Origin: Psychroserpens sp. Hel_I_66
GTDB taxonomy: Bacteria; Bacteroidota; Bacteroidia; Flavobacteriales; Flavobacteriaceae
Assembly: GCF_000799465.1 (NCBI RefSeq)
Contig: NZ_JUGU01000001.1
Coordinates: forward strand, 124,001-188,000
Direction of reading: 5' to 3'
Length of the DNA: 64,000 nt
Below are positions 16,880 through 26,500 of this stretch, piece after piece. A model generated the notes under the pieces. The model searched no databases, was not told the origin of the DNA, and saw only the letters and a program-made list of their open reading frames with translations. Positions within the stretch are counted from its first letter, which is position 1, and each line of letters starts with the position of its first letter. Position numbers and translations under genes: made by a program.

Positions 16880-17215
16880 TTTTAGCAGATAGTCCTCTGG
16901 GCATGGCTTATAGTTTTCTTTTTTTGATCTTGTTCTAAACCATTCAACATTAATAGCTTTATTGTTGTTGTTTAGTTCTCTGTCATTATAAAAATAATTT
17001 CAATTTACCCAGGCCACACCTCTGAATTTATCAAAAATCAAATTGAGGTTAGGTTTGTTGTTAATAATATATGCCATACCAAACTCATTGCTCCATTTCG
17101 GATTTGGTAACTCTCTAATTAATGCCTGAATAACTTTATCGGAATTGAACTGAATGCCGATACATTGTTTTTCTTTAATAAACAGGTGTTTCAATGTAAT
17201 GTGTTTTTTCAGCAT
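16088..17215 (-). pseudogene. Full-length recombinase gene interrupted by TGA, array 1
   Basis: Read as one frame, 375 codons run from MLKKHITLKHLF at 17215 to the stop at 16088. The N-terminal extension of about 112 residues (ITLKHLFIKEKQCIGIQ...FRGVAWVN) belongs to a family of Flavobacteriia integrases. Codon 72 is TGA where copy 2 has TGC (Cys) in VAWVNCNYFY. After this stop the frame stays open through NYKPCPEDYLLKLELKK into the core. The core may still be made from its internal ATG. Confidence 0.82.
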
Positions 17216-17768
17216 GTCGTTGTTTTTTATAAAGTTAGCAATGTAAAACGAAATAAATCTATCTTAAGCAAAATAGTGTTCGTGTAAATTTTACCCAATT
17301 TTGATGGTATTGGAAAAAAAATCGCGAAGTACTTAGAAAGCGGTGTAAAAGCGTCCATCATTATAGAATATCGCTTGAAGAAGCTCCTCGGTTCTAAAAT
17401 AAAGGTAGATGATTAATTAAAACAGAACAGGCGGATTTTTAAAAGTTGAAATAAAGTAGCAGTAAATGCTGTGTTGAGAATCAGTAAATAATTATACTTT
17501 AACCTTATTCTTTACCGTCTATTGCAAAAATTTCAAAAGAGATATTTATCTGTTTCTTTATGGATATGGTTTTATGAAAAAAAATGAAAAAGGTACACCT
17601 CAATAATTTCTAATAAAATGGTAAGATTACATTCAAAAAACATATACCTTTGGGTTAATATTTATAGTTTAATCATGTAAACAAAACGAACACGGTTTTG
17701 AACACGATTACATAAAATTATCAGCTTGAACACCCAGTGTTTGTGTTGAAAAAGCGGTTTGGGTCGGG
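17216..17768. other. Element 0 right-end non-coding region with arm-type repeats
   Basis: There is no intact gene here. A short plus-strand frame, KYLESGVKASIIIEYRLKKL, ending at TAA about 17416, may be the tail of a decayed gene; it is duplicated in copy 2. At 17687-17697 and 17699-17707 lie CGAACACGGTT and TGAACACGA, words that recur near the left end of element 2 at 34002-34023. They look like integrase arm sites. The whole block is repeated at 57421-57971 with two 1-bp indels. Confidence 0.55.
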
Positions 17769-17813
17769 CTCATAACCCGAAGGTCACTGGTTCGAGTCCA
17801 GTTCCCGCTACTA
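17769..17813 (+). repeat. att core copy 1: 3' half of tRNA-fMet(CAT)
   Basis: From the anticodon loop (ctcataacccg) through variable loop, T arm (actggttcgagtccagt) and acceptor (tcccgcta), identical over 45 bp in three places. The extended anticodon stem tcgggCTCATAacccga, with its run of G:C pairs, is diagnostic for initiator tRNA. The D arm and matching 5' acceptor are missing, so this is a displaced 3' end; the intact gene should lie left of the window. Confidence 0.88.
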
Positions 17814-17833
17814 AGCCTAGTGCCAATAAAACT

Positions 17834-17864
17834 AACGGATTGTGTCCTCACAATCCGTTTTTTT
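17834..17864 (+). terminator. Hairpin terminator after att copy 1
   Basis: Stem aacggattgtg / cacaatccgtt of 11 bp, loop tcct, then a T run that ends directly at the ATG of the element 1 integrase (17865). Confidence 0.8.
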
Positions 17865-19217
17865 ATGTCCGCAATTTCCTTACTTTTACAAAACGTACAC
17901 GAAAGCGTACACGATTTTAAGATGAAACCTAGATTCTCTGAACCCAAACTGTATACTGGTGGAGTAGACATTTCCAAATGGTCTAGATTAACCAGGAAAG
18001 AACAGCAAGCTGCCTTGGCTGCTGATTGGTACATACGGTATTCTTTTGAAGAACCTGTTTCGGGACGATTAAAAAGACAGCCGAACATCAAGGCAGGGGG
18101 AAATAGGTTCAAAACCAAAAAAGAACGTTTCCAATTTCTGGAAACTATGCGCAACAACTTGTCGCTGCTGTTGGCATCAGGGTTCAACCCCTATGAAAAT
18201 AACGACCTCAAAAAACAGGAATTTGTAGAACTCAATATGCAAGCATCGAATGGAGTTGTTAAAGCAACTGTATCAACGACCAAACCCACAGTCACAACTG
18301 ATCATGATGTAGACGTTTCGATTGACTTAGAAAAAGCATTCAAAATCGTAGAGGACACTAAAAAGCGTATGCTAGCGGACACATCCTACTCCAGATATAA
18401 AAGTAGGGTCAATAGGTTTAAGGTTTGGTTGTTAGCCAAAGGCTATAAATTAACTGGACCAATCGATGCTATTGATAAGAAAACGATCATTTCATATCTG
18501 AATGAAGTATTGCAGCTTACCAGTGCAAGGAACAGGAACAACACAAGGACAGACATCAGCTCCTTTTTTCAAGTATTGGAGGATAATGACATTATCAAAG
18601 ACAATTTCGTTAAAAGAATCAACGTTCTTAAATCAAACCCAACACGCAATAAGACCTATACACCAAAACAGGAAGATCAGTTATTGGAATATCTGGAATC
18701 AAACGATGCAACCTTGTTGTTGTTTGTAAAATTCATATCCTATAATTTTTTGAGACCTATAGAGGTTTGTAGACTCAAAATAGGTGATGTGGACATGGTA
18801 AACAAAAAACTGTATTTCAGGGCAAAGAACAAACCTGTAAAGGTAAAGATCATTCCTGAAATTCTATGGAAGGACATCCCAGACCTTTCTAAAATTGATC
18901 CAGAACATTATCTCTTCACCCCATTTGGTATAGGTATGGAATGGTCAGGTTCTGACAGTAACAAGAGGGATTATTTTTCTAAACAATTCAAAAAGGTCAA
19001 GGATCATTTTGGCTTGTCACATGACTATGGTTTATATAGCTTTAGGCATACATACATTACGAAATTATATAGGGAGATCAGAAAAGCGATGACACCCTAT
19101 GAGAGCAAATCAAAACTCATGTTGATTACAGGGCATACGTCCATGTCGTCACTGGAAAAGTATCTTCGGGATATCGATGCCGAACTGCCAGAAGATTATT
19201 CAGAATACATAAAATAA
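17865..19217 (+). CDS. int: Element 1 tyrosine integrase
   Basis: I chose the ATG at 17865, just after the terminator T run, because the paralogue at 33972 starts in exactly the same place; upstream codons lie in the hairpin. About 450 aa: an N-terminal arm-binding region (PKLYTGGVDISKWSRL), a SAM-like core (LADTSYSRYKSRVNRFKVWL) and a catalytic domain with Arg in NFLRPIEVCRLKIGD, Arg/His in YGLYSFRHTYITKLY (the usual first His replaced), His in ITGHTSMSSLE and Tyr in KYLRDID. It should integrate element 1 at tRNA-fMet. The arm repeats overlap its first codons (NVHESVHDF). Confidence 0.88.
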   Translation: MSAISLLLQNVHESVHDFKMKPRFSEPKLYTGGVDISKWSRLTRKEQQAALAADWYIRYSFEEPVSGRLKRQPNIKAGGNRFKTKKERFQFLETMRNNLSLLLASGFNPYENNDLKKQEFVELNMQASNGVVKATVSTTKPTVTTDHDVDVSIDLEKAFKIVEDTKKRMLADTSYSRYKSRVNRFKVWLLAKGYKLTGPIDAIDKKTIISYLNEVLQLTSARNRNNTRTDISSFFQVLEDNDIIKDNFVKRINVLKSNPTRNKTYTPKQEDQLLEYLESNDATLLLFVKFISYNFLRPIEVCRLKIGDVDMVNKKLYFRAKNKPVKVKIIPEILWKDIPDLSKIDPEHYLFTPFGIGMEWSGSDSNKRDYFSKQFKKVKDHFGLSHDYGLYSFRHTYITKLYREIRKAMTPYESKSKLMLITGHTSMSSLEKYLRDIDAELPEDYSEYIK

Positions 19218-19222
19218 AAAAA

Positions 19223-20242
19223 ATGACTATGAGATATTTCGGAGAATTAAAGGAATCCAATTTAGAAGAAATGAATTTTAATGATCAGAACGCTTTATTG
19301 ATTGAAAGGAAAATTATGACTACCGTTTATGCGGCTCCACTCAACTTTCCTTCTGTCCAGTCTCCTAGTCAAGATGACGAACAGAATCGAGATTTTAAAT
19401 TTATAGAACTAGGGAGTAGAACAGTTTTAAGACCTGAACCCAATGTGGTTCTAACTGAAAAGTTCAAAAACGAACTATACTTTTTTCTGTTAGAACACTA
19501 TGAACAAACATTAATACTTTTAGCTTCTATCGATAATCTGAAGTATTCTGGAGAGTTTGTGGGTATAAGTGAGGGTGCAGAAAAAAGGAAGATCACACTT
19601 CATTATTTTAAAAAACACTTCACGGAATTACAACAGGACATCCAGCTGCAGATGGCTTATGATCCCTCCATACAAGAATTAAGACCTGAAAGTTATTTTG
19701 ATTTATTGCTACGGAAAAGAAACGCTTACATATACAAACTTATTCATCAACGTGAAATAATAATAAACTACGTAACTGGAAATAAAAATTATTTTACAGA
19801 TATGTTGATTAATACAAATCAGTACTTATATGAGGTCATTCAATTTGAAGTTAAGTTAAAGACTTTGGTGTCATATAACACTATATATAATTTCCAGCCT
19901 AATGAGCACTTTACAATGTATCCGCATTGGGATTATGCGTATAACGAGTTTAAAGATAAATTATTTAGTTCACCAAATGGGTTTGAATTTTTAGGTTTGT
20001 TTATAAAATCAGAGAATGACCTCAATCTCGCAAAATTAAGCTGTCTCTTTCACGTCCTTAATGAAAGGGAACTAATCAAAAATTCCAAAAGTCGATTTTC
20101 AAATTTATTAAATAAACATTTTAGCCTTTCTTTTACCGTTGGAGAAATTAGAGATCCCTTAATATCGGGTAATCATATCGACAAAATAAGATTGCAAGAA
20201 TATGAAAAAAATCTAACCGCATTTCTGTTGGCTAGAAGCTAA
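19223..20242 (+). CDS. Element 1 core protein, weakly RteC-like
   Basis: A 339-aa soluble, mostly helical protein starting 5 bp after int, so probably in one operon. The C-terminal part (LFHVLNERELIKNSKSRFSN LLNKHFSLSF, in two pieces) loosely recalls RteC-domain proteins that regulate excision of Bacteroides conjugative transposons. The match is only by eye. Position after int and before the excisionase-like gene supports a role in element maintenance or excision. Confidence 0.5.
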   Translation: MTMRYFGELKESNLEEMNFNDQNALLIERKIMTTVYAAPLNFPSVQSPSQDDEQNRDFKFIELGSRTVLRPEPNVVLTEKFKNELYFFLLEHYEQTLILLASIDNLKYSGEFVGISEGAEKRKITLHYFKKHFTELQQDIQLQMAYDPSIQELRPESYFDLLLRKRNAYIYKLIHQREIIINYVTGNKNYFTDMLINTNQYLYEVIQFEVKLKTLVSYNTIYNFQPNEHFTMYPHWDYAYNEFKDKLFSSPNGFEFLGLFIKSENDLNLAKLSCLFHVLNERELIKNSKSRFSNLLNKHFSLSFTVGEIRDPLISGNHIDKIRLQEYEKNLTAFLLARS

Positions 20243-20270
20243 TTTGACATGCCCTCTTAAAACATACACA

Positions 20271-20303
20271 CTTCCACCTAACTTTACAGGGTTTCCACCT
20301 AAC
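20271..20303 (+). promoter_or_regulatory. Direct repeat upstream of the HTH operon
   Basis: Two copies of TTCCACCTAAC spaced by 21 bp, two helical turns, about 75-100 bp before the excisionase-like gene. The spacing suggests a dimeric or cooperative operator. The binding protein is unknown; the HTH and RHH proteins just downstream are candidates. Confidence 0.4.
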
Positions 20304-20378
20304 AAATACTCCTTTCCTCATAGTATAATTAGTTAATAATCAGTTTATTGTGATTAATTTTAATTTAAATTAATTGCT

Positions 20379-20672
20379 ATGAATAAACACTCATTAAAAG
20401 GTTTGCTGAAAACCTTAATAGTATTAATAAGTCAGAACAATGACTTATTGGAAAAATTGATTCGTGAATACAACAACAGTCCATTTCTCACATCTTCAGA
20501 ATCGAACCCTGACATCTTCCTTAATACTAAGGAGGTATGTATGATGCTAAAATGCAGTAGCGTCACTTTATGGAAACTACGTCGTGACAAGAAAATTCGC
20601 TTTCTAAAATTCGATAAAAACATCAGATTCCGACAATCGGATGTTGTTCAATTCATAACTCAAAATTCCTAA
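20379..20672 (+). CDS. Excisionase-type helix-turn-helix protein
   Basis: A 97-aa protein whose C-terminal half is a MerR/excisionase-like winged helix: LNTKEVCMMLKCSSVTLWKLRRDKKIRFLKF then IRFRQSDVVQFI, the HTH_17 layout common in Xis-like proteins of Bacteroidota elements. The N-terminal 45 residues form a helix (LKGLLKTLIVLISQNNDLLEKLI). It is 2 bp upstream of the next gene. It probably bends att DNA for excision or regulates the replication genes. Confidence 0.75.
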   Translation: MNKHSLKGLLKTLIVLISQNNDLLEKLIREYNNSPFLTSSESNPDIFLNTKEVCMMLKCSSVTLWKLRRDKKIRFLKFDKNIRFRQSDVVQFITQNS

Positions 20673-20674
20673 TT

Positions 20675-21169
20675 ATGAAATCGATTTTAAACATCAGGAT
20701 AGACGAGCTTCTTAAGAAACAAATTGAGTTAGCTGCACAGGATGAGGGTATGACCGCTTCCGAATATACAAGAAATATCTTGGAAGGGTACTTTGACTTC
20801 AATCAAGGTGAAAACACGGAAAATGTGATACCTATAAGAATGACAATGTATGTTTCAACACCCTTTCATGAAACTAAAGAGTATGTATTTCTTATCACAT
20901 GGTTATACAGCAAGGTTGTGAATCCTTATGTATACGAATCCAACCAGCAGGTTTTAAGCATAAAACGGATGTTGGAGCTTGCTATTAAGGATCAAGTATT
21001 TTCCAACGATTTTCGTTTTGAATTGCTGAAGGTTTTAAATGATCTTAACAATTATTTGTACCAACCAGACGGAACAGGAAAACAGTTTTGGTTCTGCGTT
21101 CCAAATAATATGTTTTCATTGGATTGTAATATTATGTATAACGAAATATGTACAATACAAAACCTATAG
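20675..21169 (+). CDS. Ribbon-helix-helix-like mobile element protein
   Basis: A 164-aa protein starting SILNIRIDELLKKQIELAAQ then DEGMTASEYTRNILEGYFD, a strand-helix-helix pattern as in Arc/MetJ repressors and relaxosome accessory proteins. The remaining 115 residues are helical with aromatic patches. A related protein of similar length is at 35997 in element 2. It may act in transcription control or DNA mobilisation; no relaxase is seen. Confidence 0.6.
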   Translation: MKSILNIRIDELLKKQIELAAQDEGMTASEYTRNILEGYFDFNQGENTENVIPIRMTMYVSTPFHETKEYVFLITWLYSKVVNPYVYESNQQVLSIKRMLELAIKDQVFSNDFRFELLKVLNDLNNYLYQPDGTGKQFWFCVPNNMFSLDCNIMYNEICTIQNL

Positions 21170-21171
21170 AC

Positions 21172-22239
21172 ATGAAAACACATTCTGAACCTTTTATAGA
21201 TAAAATTGCTTATAAGGCTGTTAAAGAGGAAATTGATGGAAGCATCAAAGTATTGGAACAATCCGCCCATGGGAGCAAATGCTTTGTAGTGAAAACAGCC
21301 AATGAATGGATTGATATTGCCAAAAAAAGACCAATACCCAAAATGTTGTTTGGTGTATTTTGGTTTGAGGGTGAAATATGCATTCTGTTTGCTGACACCA
21401 ATGTAGGTAAGAGCATATTAGGCATGCAAATTAGCGAGAGTATTTCCAAAGGGCTTCCTATTACTGGTTTTGAGTTAGAGGCAAGATCCCAAAAGGTTAT
21501 CTATCTTGATTTTGAACTATCCGACAAGCAGTTTGAAAAACGATATTCCAATAATTATTCGGATCATTATAAGTTTTCAAACAATTTCCTAAGAGCAGAA
21601 ATTAATCCAGAGATGGAAATCCCAAAGCAGTTCAAGAGCTTTGAAGAGTTTTTGATTCATTCTGTTGTGCAAATCTTAGAAGATACTAAAGCTACCATAT
21701 TAGTGGTGGATAATATCACCTATTTGAGGAATGATAACGAAAAGGCAAAAGACGCATTACCGTTAATGAAAGAACTAAAATCCATTGGTAAGAAATACGG
21801 TATATCAATTTTGGTTTTGGCACATACACCAAAAAGGGACTCTTCAAAACCGTTGACAAAAAACGATTTGGCTGGCAGCAAAATGCTCATCAACTTCTGC
21901 GATAGTGCATTTGCCATTGGTGAAAGTGCATCCGATAGCAGTCTACGCTATTTGAAACAAATTAAACAACGTAATACAGGATGTGTATACAACGAGGAGA
22001 ATGTAGTGGTTTGTGAGATACTTCAAGATCATAATTTTTTAAAATTTCAACTTGTTGATTTTGATAGTGAAGCAAACCATCTTGGAAGAGCATCCTCACC
22101 AAACCATGCGGTGAGAAATGAAGAAATAATAGGCCTGCATAAGAAAGGTGTGCCCAATACACAAATTGCCGCTCAATATGGCTTGAGTGAGGGAGGTATA
22201 CGTAAAATTCTTAATAAGAATGAACCAGTAGACTCTTAA
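21172..22239 (+). CDS. RepA/DnaB-like AAA_25 ATPase
   Basis: I chose ATG 21172, two bases after the previous stop. The 355-aa protein has a RecA-like core: Walker A ILFADTNVGKSILGMQ (GKS), Walker B ILVVDNITYL, and LVLAHTPKRDSSKPLTKNDLAGSKMLINFCDSAF, in pieces, as in plasmid RepA hexameric helicases and Bacteroidota mobile-element helicases. The C-terminus carries an HTH (PNTQIAAQYGLSEGGIRKIL). It likely unwinds or loads at an origin when the element is excised. The adjacent primase supports a replication module. Confidence 0.78.
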   Translation: MKTHSEPFIDKIAYKAVKEEIDGSIKVLEQSAHGSKCFVVKTANEWIDIAKKRPIPKMLFGVFWFEGEICILFADTNVGKSILGMQISESISKGLPITGFELEARSQKVIYLDFELSDKQFEKRYSNNYSDHYKFSNNFLRAEINPEMEIPKQFKSFEEFLIHSVVQILEDTKATILVVDNITYLRNDNEKAKDALPLMKELKSIGKKYGISILVLAHTPKRDSSKPLTKNDLAGSKMLINFCDSAFAIGESASDSSLRYLKQIKQRNTGCVYNEENVVVCEILQDHNFLKFQLVDFDSEANHLGRASSPNHAVRNEEIIGLHKKGVPNTQIAAQYGLSEGGIRKILNKNEPVDS

Positions 22240-22428
22240 ATGGATGCAAATACTGTACATACTATAGCGAAAGCTCTTCCTGAAAAGGAGTATATGCAGT
22301 TATTTATGCTAATGCAGGGTAATGTCAACCTGAAAAGAAAATTCAAGAAAATAGAAAATCAAGTGGATGTTTTGACTGACAGCGAAGCTATTCAGTATTT
22401 GTTTGATAATGTTTTCAATAAAAGATAA
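22240..22428 (+). CDS. Small hypothetical protein, 62 aa
   Basis: It begins with the base after the stop of the ATPase gene, so it is translationally coupled. Mostly helical (IAKALPEKEYMQLFMLMQGN; KKIENQVDVLTDSEAIQYLF). No family recognised. Its position between ATPase and primase suggests an accessory replication role, by context only. Confidence 0.5.
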   Translation: MDANTVHTIAKALPEKEYMQLFMLMQGNVNLKRKFKKIENQVDVLTDSEAIQYLFDNVFNKR

Positions 22429-22443
22429 GGTAATGTTTGAGTT

Positions 22444-22483
22444 CGTACCTCTCGTACTTTCTATAAAAAGTACGATAGGTACG
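22444..22483. other. Long hairpin with GTACGA repeats, candidate origin
   Basis: A 17-bp inverted repeat cgtacctctcgtacttt / aaagtacgataggtacg (one mismatch) around the loop ctataa, followed by a further agaagtacgag. It sits between the ATPase/62-aa genes and the primase gene. Strong hairpins with short repeats in this setting can be single-strand origins or initiator binding sites; it could also be a transcription attenuator, although no T run follows. Confidence 0.45.
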
Positions 22484-22518
22484 AGAAGTACGAGTAAATC
22501 TTTCAATAAGATATAAAA

Positions 22519-23388
22519 ATGAATCAGTTTAAATATAGTCTAGACAAAAGCAGTAAGAAATTCTCGTGCCCCTCCTGTCATAAAAAATCCTTTGTTCGTT
22601 ATACCGACAACGAAGAACAATGTTATTTGGAAGCAAATGTGGGGAGATGTGATCGCGAATCAAAATGCCAATACCATTTAAAACCAAATGGCAACGTTTC
22701 ATTGGTTTCTTTAACAGGATCAGTTGTTAAACAACCTAGTCATCATGACATTAATGTACTTTCGAGTTTTGGTGTGCACTACAACAACAATAATTTTATC
22801 ACTTATTTAACCAGACATTTTTGTAATGTAGATATTATAAAGGCTATTAAGAAATATTTTATTGGAACATCAACACATTGGAATGGCGCTACCATATTTT
22901 GGCAGGTTAATGAATATATGGAGGTGTATTGTGGTAAAGTAATGTTGTATGATACAAGCACTGGTAAAAGGGTTAAAAGACCGTATACACATATTTCATG
23001 GATGCATAAAGTGCTGTGTATACAAGGATTTGTGCAACAACAATGTTTGTTTGGCTTGCACAACCTGTGTGATTACAGTGTAATCCATACAATTTGTATT
23101 GTTGAATCAGAAAAGACAGCAATCATTATGAGTATTTTGTTTCCTGGTGAATTGTGGTTGGCGACAGGGTCTAAAAACAATTTTAAAGAGCAATTATTGA
23201 GACCTGTTAAACAATTTAAAATTATCATGTTTCCAGACAAAACGGAATTTGTTGATTGGAATACTAAAACAGAGAATTTAAAAAAGCAAGGTTATAACAT
23301 ACTTTGCAGCGGTATGCTTGAGGGTAAAGATTTGGATGAAGGAGATGATTTGGTTGATTTGGTGGTTTCTCACAGGGTACTAATTTAA
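22519..23388 (+). CDS. Zinc-ribbon and Toprim primase-like protein
   Basis: A 289-aa protein with an N-terminal zinc ribbon (FSCPSCHKKSFVRY, later GRCDRESKCQYHLKP) and a C-terminal Toprim-like half: TICIVESEKTAIIMS with the catalytic-type Glu, FKIIMFPDKTEFVDW with the Asp, and DEGDDLVDLV at the end. This arrangement is seen in DUF6371-type Bacteroidota element proteins. With the ATPase it forms a replication module; primase activity is inferred. Confidence 0.7.
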   Translation: MNQFKYSLDKSSKKFSCPSCHKKSFVRYTDNEEQCYLEANVGRCDRESKCQYHLKPNGNVSLVSLTGSVVKQPSHHDINVLSSFGVHYNNNNFITYLTRHFCNVDIIKAIKKYFIGTSTHWNGATIFWQVNEYMEVYCGKVMLYDTSTGKRVKRPYTHISWMHKVLCIQGFVQQQCLFGLHNLCDYSVIHTICIVESEKTAIIMSILFPGELWLATGSKNNFKEQLLRPVKQFKIIMFPDKTEFVDWNTKTENLKKQGYNILCSGMLEGKDLDEGDDLVDLVVSHRVLI

Positions 23389-23526
23389 CAAAATTGATAA
23401 ATAGTTGTAAATAGGGTCTGTTCTTCAAGTGCTCTTTTTAATTTTAAATTATCTTGAAATCAACTAGCCAACACTAATTTTTTTGAAATGCTCAAAAACA
23501 AATCGGGTGTAAAATTAATTGCTTAT
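23389..23526. other. AT-rich region left of the CRISPR array
   Basis: 138 bp without a gene between the primase gene and the first repeat. It could be a leader for plus-strand transcription. I find no exact TAnnTTTG box, and in type II-C arrays transcription can start within repeats, so leader status is undecided. Confidence 0.35.
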
Positions 23527-26500
23527 GTTGTGAATTGCTTTCAGAATACTATTTTAGTAGTGGATTCGCAGGTAAATTACGTAGAGAACAAAGAGGTCGT
23601 TAGTTGTGAATTGCTTTCAGAATACTATTTTAGTAGTGGATTCGCAGGTCCATTTCTTTAACCTTATAAAGAAGTCGGTTGTGAATTGCTTTCAGAATAC
23701 TATTTTAGTAGTGGATTCGCAGGGAATCTCGTAAAGTAGCGATGCCTTTAGGTATTGTGAATTGCTTTCAGAATACTATTTTAGTAGCGGATTCGCAGGC
23801 CAAATAGCGACGTAACAAGAGATTATAGGTTGTGAATTGCTTTCAGAATACTATTTTAGTAGTGGATTCGCAGGTCCTTGGTCTTTAGGCAAAGAAGCTC
23901 TAGTGTTGTGAATTGCTTTCAGAATACTATTTTAGTAGTGGATTCGCAGGTCAACAAGATGTTTCAGATAGTCAACGTATGTTGTGAATTGCTTTCAGAA
24001 TACTATTTTAGTAGTGGATTCGCAGGACTGCATGCGTGATGACTCCTACTCCTGTGTTGTGAATTGCTTTCAGAATACTATTTTAGTAGTGGATTCGCAG
24101 GAGAAACTATACATATTACTGTAGAGTACTGGTTGTGAATTGCTTTCAGAATACTATTTTAGTAGTGGATTCGCAGGCGCTAAAGAGGTTAAATAAATGA
24201 TACACTAGTTGTGAATTGCTTTCAGAATACTATTTTAGTAGTGGATTCGCAGGTGACCTCAAATTTTACCGTACACTTATCCAGTTGTGAATTGCTTTCA
24301 GAATACTATTTTAGTAGTGGATTCGCAGGTCCTTGGTCTTTAGGCAAAGAAGCTCTAGTGTTGTGAATTGCTTTCAGAATACTATTTTAGTAGTGGATTC
24401 GCAGGTCCTCATTGATATAGAGCGCACAATATCGTGTTGTGAATTGCTTTCAGAATACTATTTTAGTAGTGGATTCGCAGGTCAGGGAGTAAAAAGACCT
24501 TTAATTATTCCGTTGTGAATTGCTTTCAGAATACTATTTTAGTAGTGGATTCGCAGGAGGCTAAAGGAAATTGACAGTCTTGATCATGTTGTGAATTGCT
24601 TTCAGAATACTATTTTAGTAGTGGATTCGCAGGCTTTTTACTCGCTGTTTTAAGAGGCTTTTTGTTGTGAATTGCTTTCAGAATACTATTTTAGTAGTGG
24701 ATTCGCAGGGCGTAACACCCATTGGAGAAAAACGCATCTGTTGTGAATTGCTTTCAGAATACTATTTTAGTGGTGGATTCACAGGGTAAACATTATCATC
24801 TACGAGCATGAATTAGTTGTGAATTGCTTTCAGAATACTATTTTAGTAGTGGATTCGCAGGACTTGTAATTTTTTGAAACACGTTTTTTCGTTGTGAATT
24901 GCTTTCAGAATACTATTTTAGTAGTGGATTCGCAGGACTTTTTGTTCCAAGATCGAAGTTTTTAACGTTGTGAATTGCTTTCAGAATACTATTTTAGTAG
25001 TGGATTCGCAGGCATTGCCCAGGCTTATTGATCTGCACATCAGTTGTGAATTGCTTTCAGAATACTATTTTAGTAGTGGATTCGCAGGAAAGGTGAATAT
25101 CTGGTCCTCATAAAATTAGTTGTGAATTGCTTTCAGAATACTATTTTAGTAGTGGATTCGCAGGATGGTAATATTCTTTAAAGCACCATAATACGTTGTG
25201 AATTGCTTTCAGAATACTATTTTAGTAGTGGATTCGCAGGGCTACGCCTTTACCCCAGTCCAGTAACATAGTTGTGAATTGCTTTCAGAATACTATTTTA
25301 GTAGTGGATTCGCAGGCTTTACAGGCAAAAGCAGTTAGACTTTATCGTTGTGAATTGCTTTCAGAATACTATTCTAGTAGTGGATTCGCAGGCATAACAG
25401 CTTCTTTTCCGAAGTTATTATCGTTGTGAATTGCTTTCAGAATACTATTTTAGTAGTGGATTCGCAGGAACAGCGCGTGCGCGACCAAAAGGCAGAGAGT
25501 TGTGAATTGCTTTCAGAATACTATTTTAGTAGTGGATTCGCAGGGGTTTTGGTATAGATACCTTCACGTATATTGTTGTGAATTGCTTTCAGAATACTAT
25601 TTTAGTAGTGGATTCGCAGGGGTTTAATTATTTATAAAGAATAACCTCGTGTTGTGAATTGCTTTCAGAATACTATTTTAGTAGTGGATTCGCAGGCAAA
25701 CCACTGCGGTGCGTGAATCTCTTGTTGTTGTGAATTGCTTTCAGAATACTATTTTAGTAGTGGATTCGCAGGCATTGCCCAGGCTTATTGATCTACACAT
25801 GAGTTGTGAATTGCTTTCAGAATACTATTTTAGTAGTGGATTCGCAGGGGACTGTCTAAAATCCAATCTATTGTACTGGTTGTGAATTGCTTTCAGAATA
25901 CTATTTTAGTAGTGGATTCGCAGGTATTAGTTTTGTGTCGTGAGATAGGTTAGTGTTGTGAATTGCTTTCAGAATACTATTTTAGTAGTGGATTCGCAGG
26001 TTAATGTTACCAGTCACCTCCATCATTTGGGTTGTGAATTGCTTTCAGAATACTATTTTAGTAGTGGATTCGCAGGTGTGGAACAAACCAATGATGAATT
26101 GGCCGTGTTGTGAATTGCTTTCAGAATACTATTTTAGTAGTGCATTCGCAGGTTAGGTTTTCTTTGATTATTCGGCGTTTATGTTGTGAATTGCTTTCAG
26201 AATACTATTTTAGTAGTGGATTCGCAGGTCATCGCCACCAATTGCGCTAACCAATTAGAGTTGTGAATTGCTTTCAGAATACTATTTTAGTAGTGGATTC
26301 GCAGGACGGTGGTTATACAGGACAGCCAGACGTTGGTTGTGAATTGCTTTCAGAATACTATTTTAGTAGTGGATTCGCAGGCAGCTGTTAAAACAGCATC
26401 ACCTGAGTTATGTTGTGAATTGCTTTCAGAATACTATTTTAGTAGTGGATTCGCAGGTGTCCCATCTGCTATAACTTTAAAAGAATCGTTGTGAATTGCT

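Larger units (their letters stand above)
1..17813. mobile_element. Element 0: integrative element at tRNA-fMet, left end outside window
   Basis: This element is bounded on the right by the first 45-bp tRNA-fMet 3' copy (17769-17813). It carries cassette array 1, an attI-like junction and a Xer-like recombinase. Inside its right end lie GAACACGG-type repeats at 17687-17707, the same words as at both ends of element 2. The last 1.77 kb (16041-17813) is nearly identical to the right end of element 2 (56246-58016). Its own integrase would be expected beyond the left edge. The identity as an element is inferred from these shared ends. Confidence 0.7.

Noticed and set aside
17740..17813. A complete tRNA-Met gene
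   Set aside because: The sequence before the anticodon arm cannot form a D arm or a 5' acceptor strand matching tcccgct. All three copies are 3' halves only.
17708..18187. 159-codon minus-strand frame over the att site
   Set aside because: Antisense to the integrase gene and tRNA fragment; the tail is reverse tRNA sequence like that at 33646.
24333..26494. Short frames within the CRISPR array (24333-24518 and 26309-26494)
   Set aside because: They are translations of repeats and spacers.
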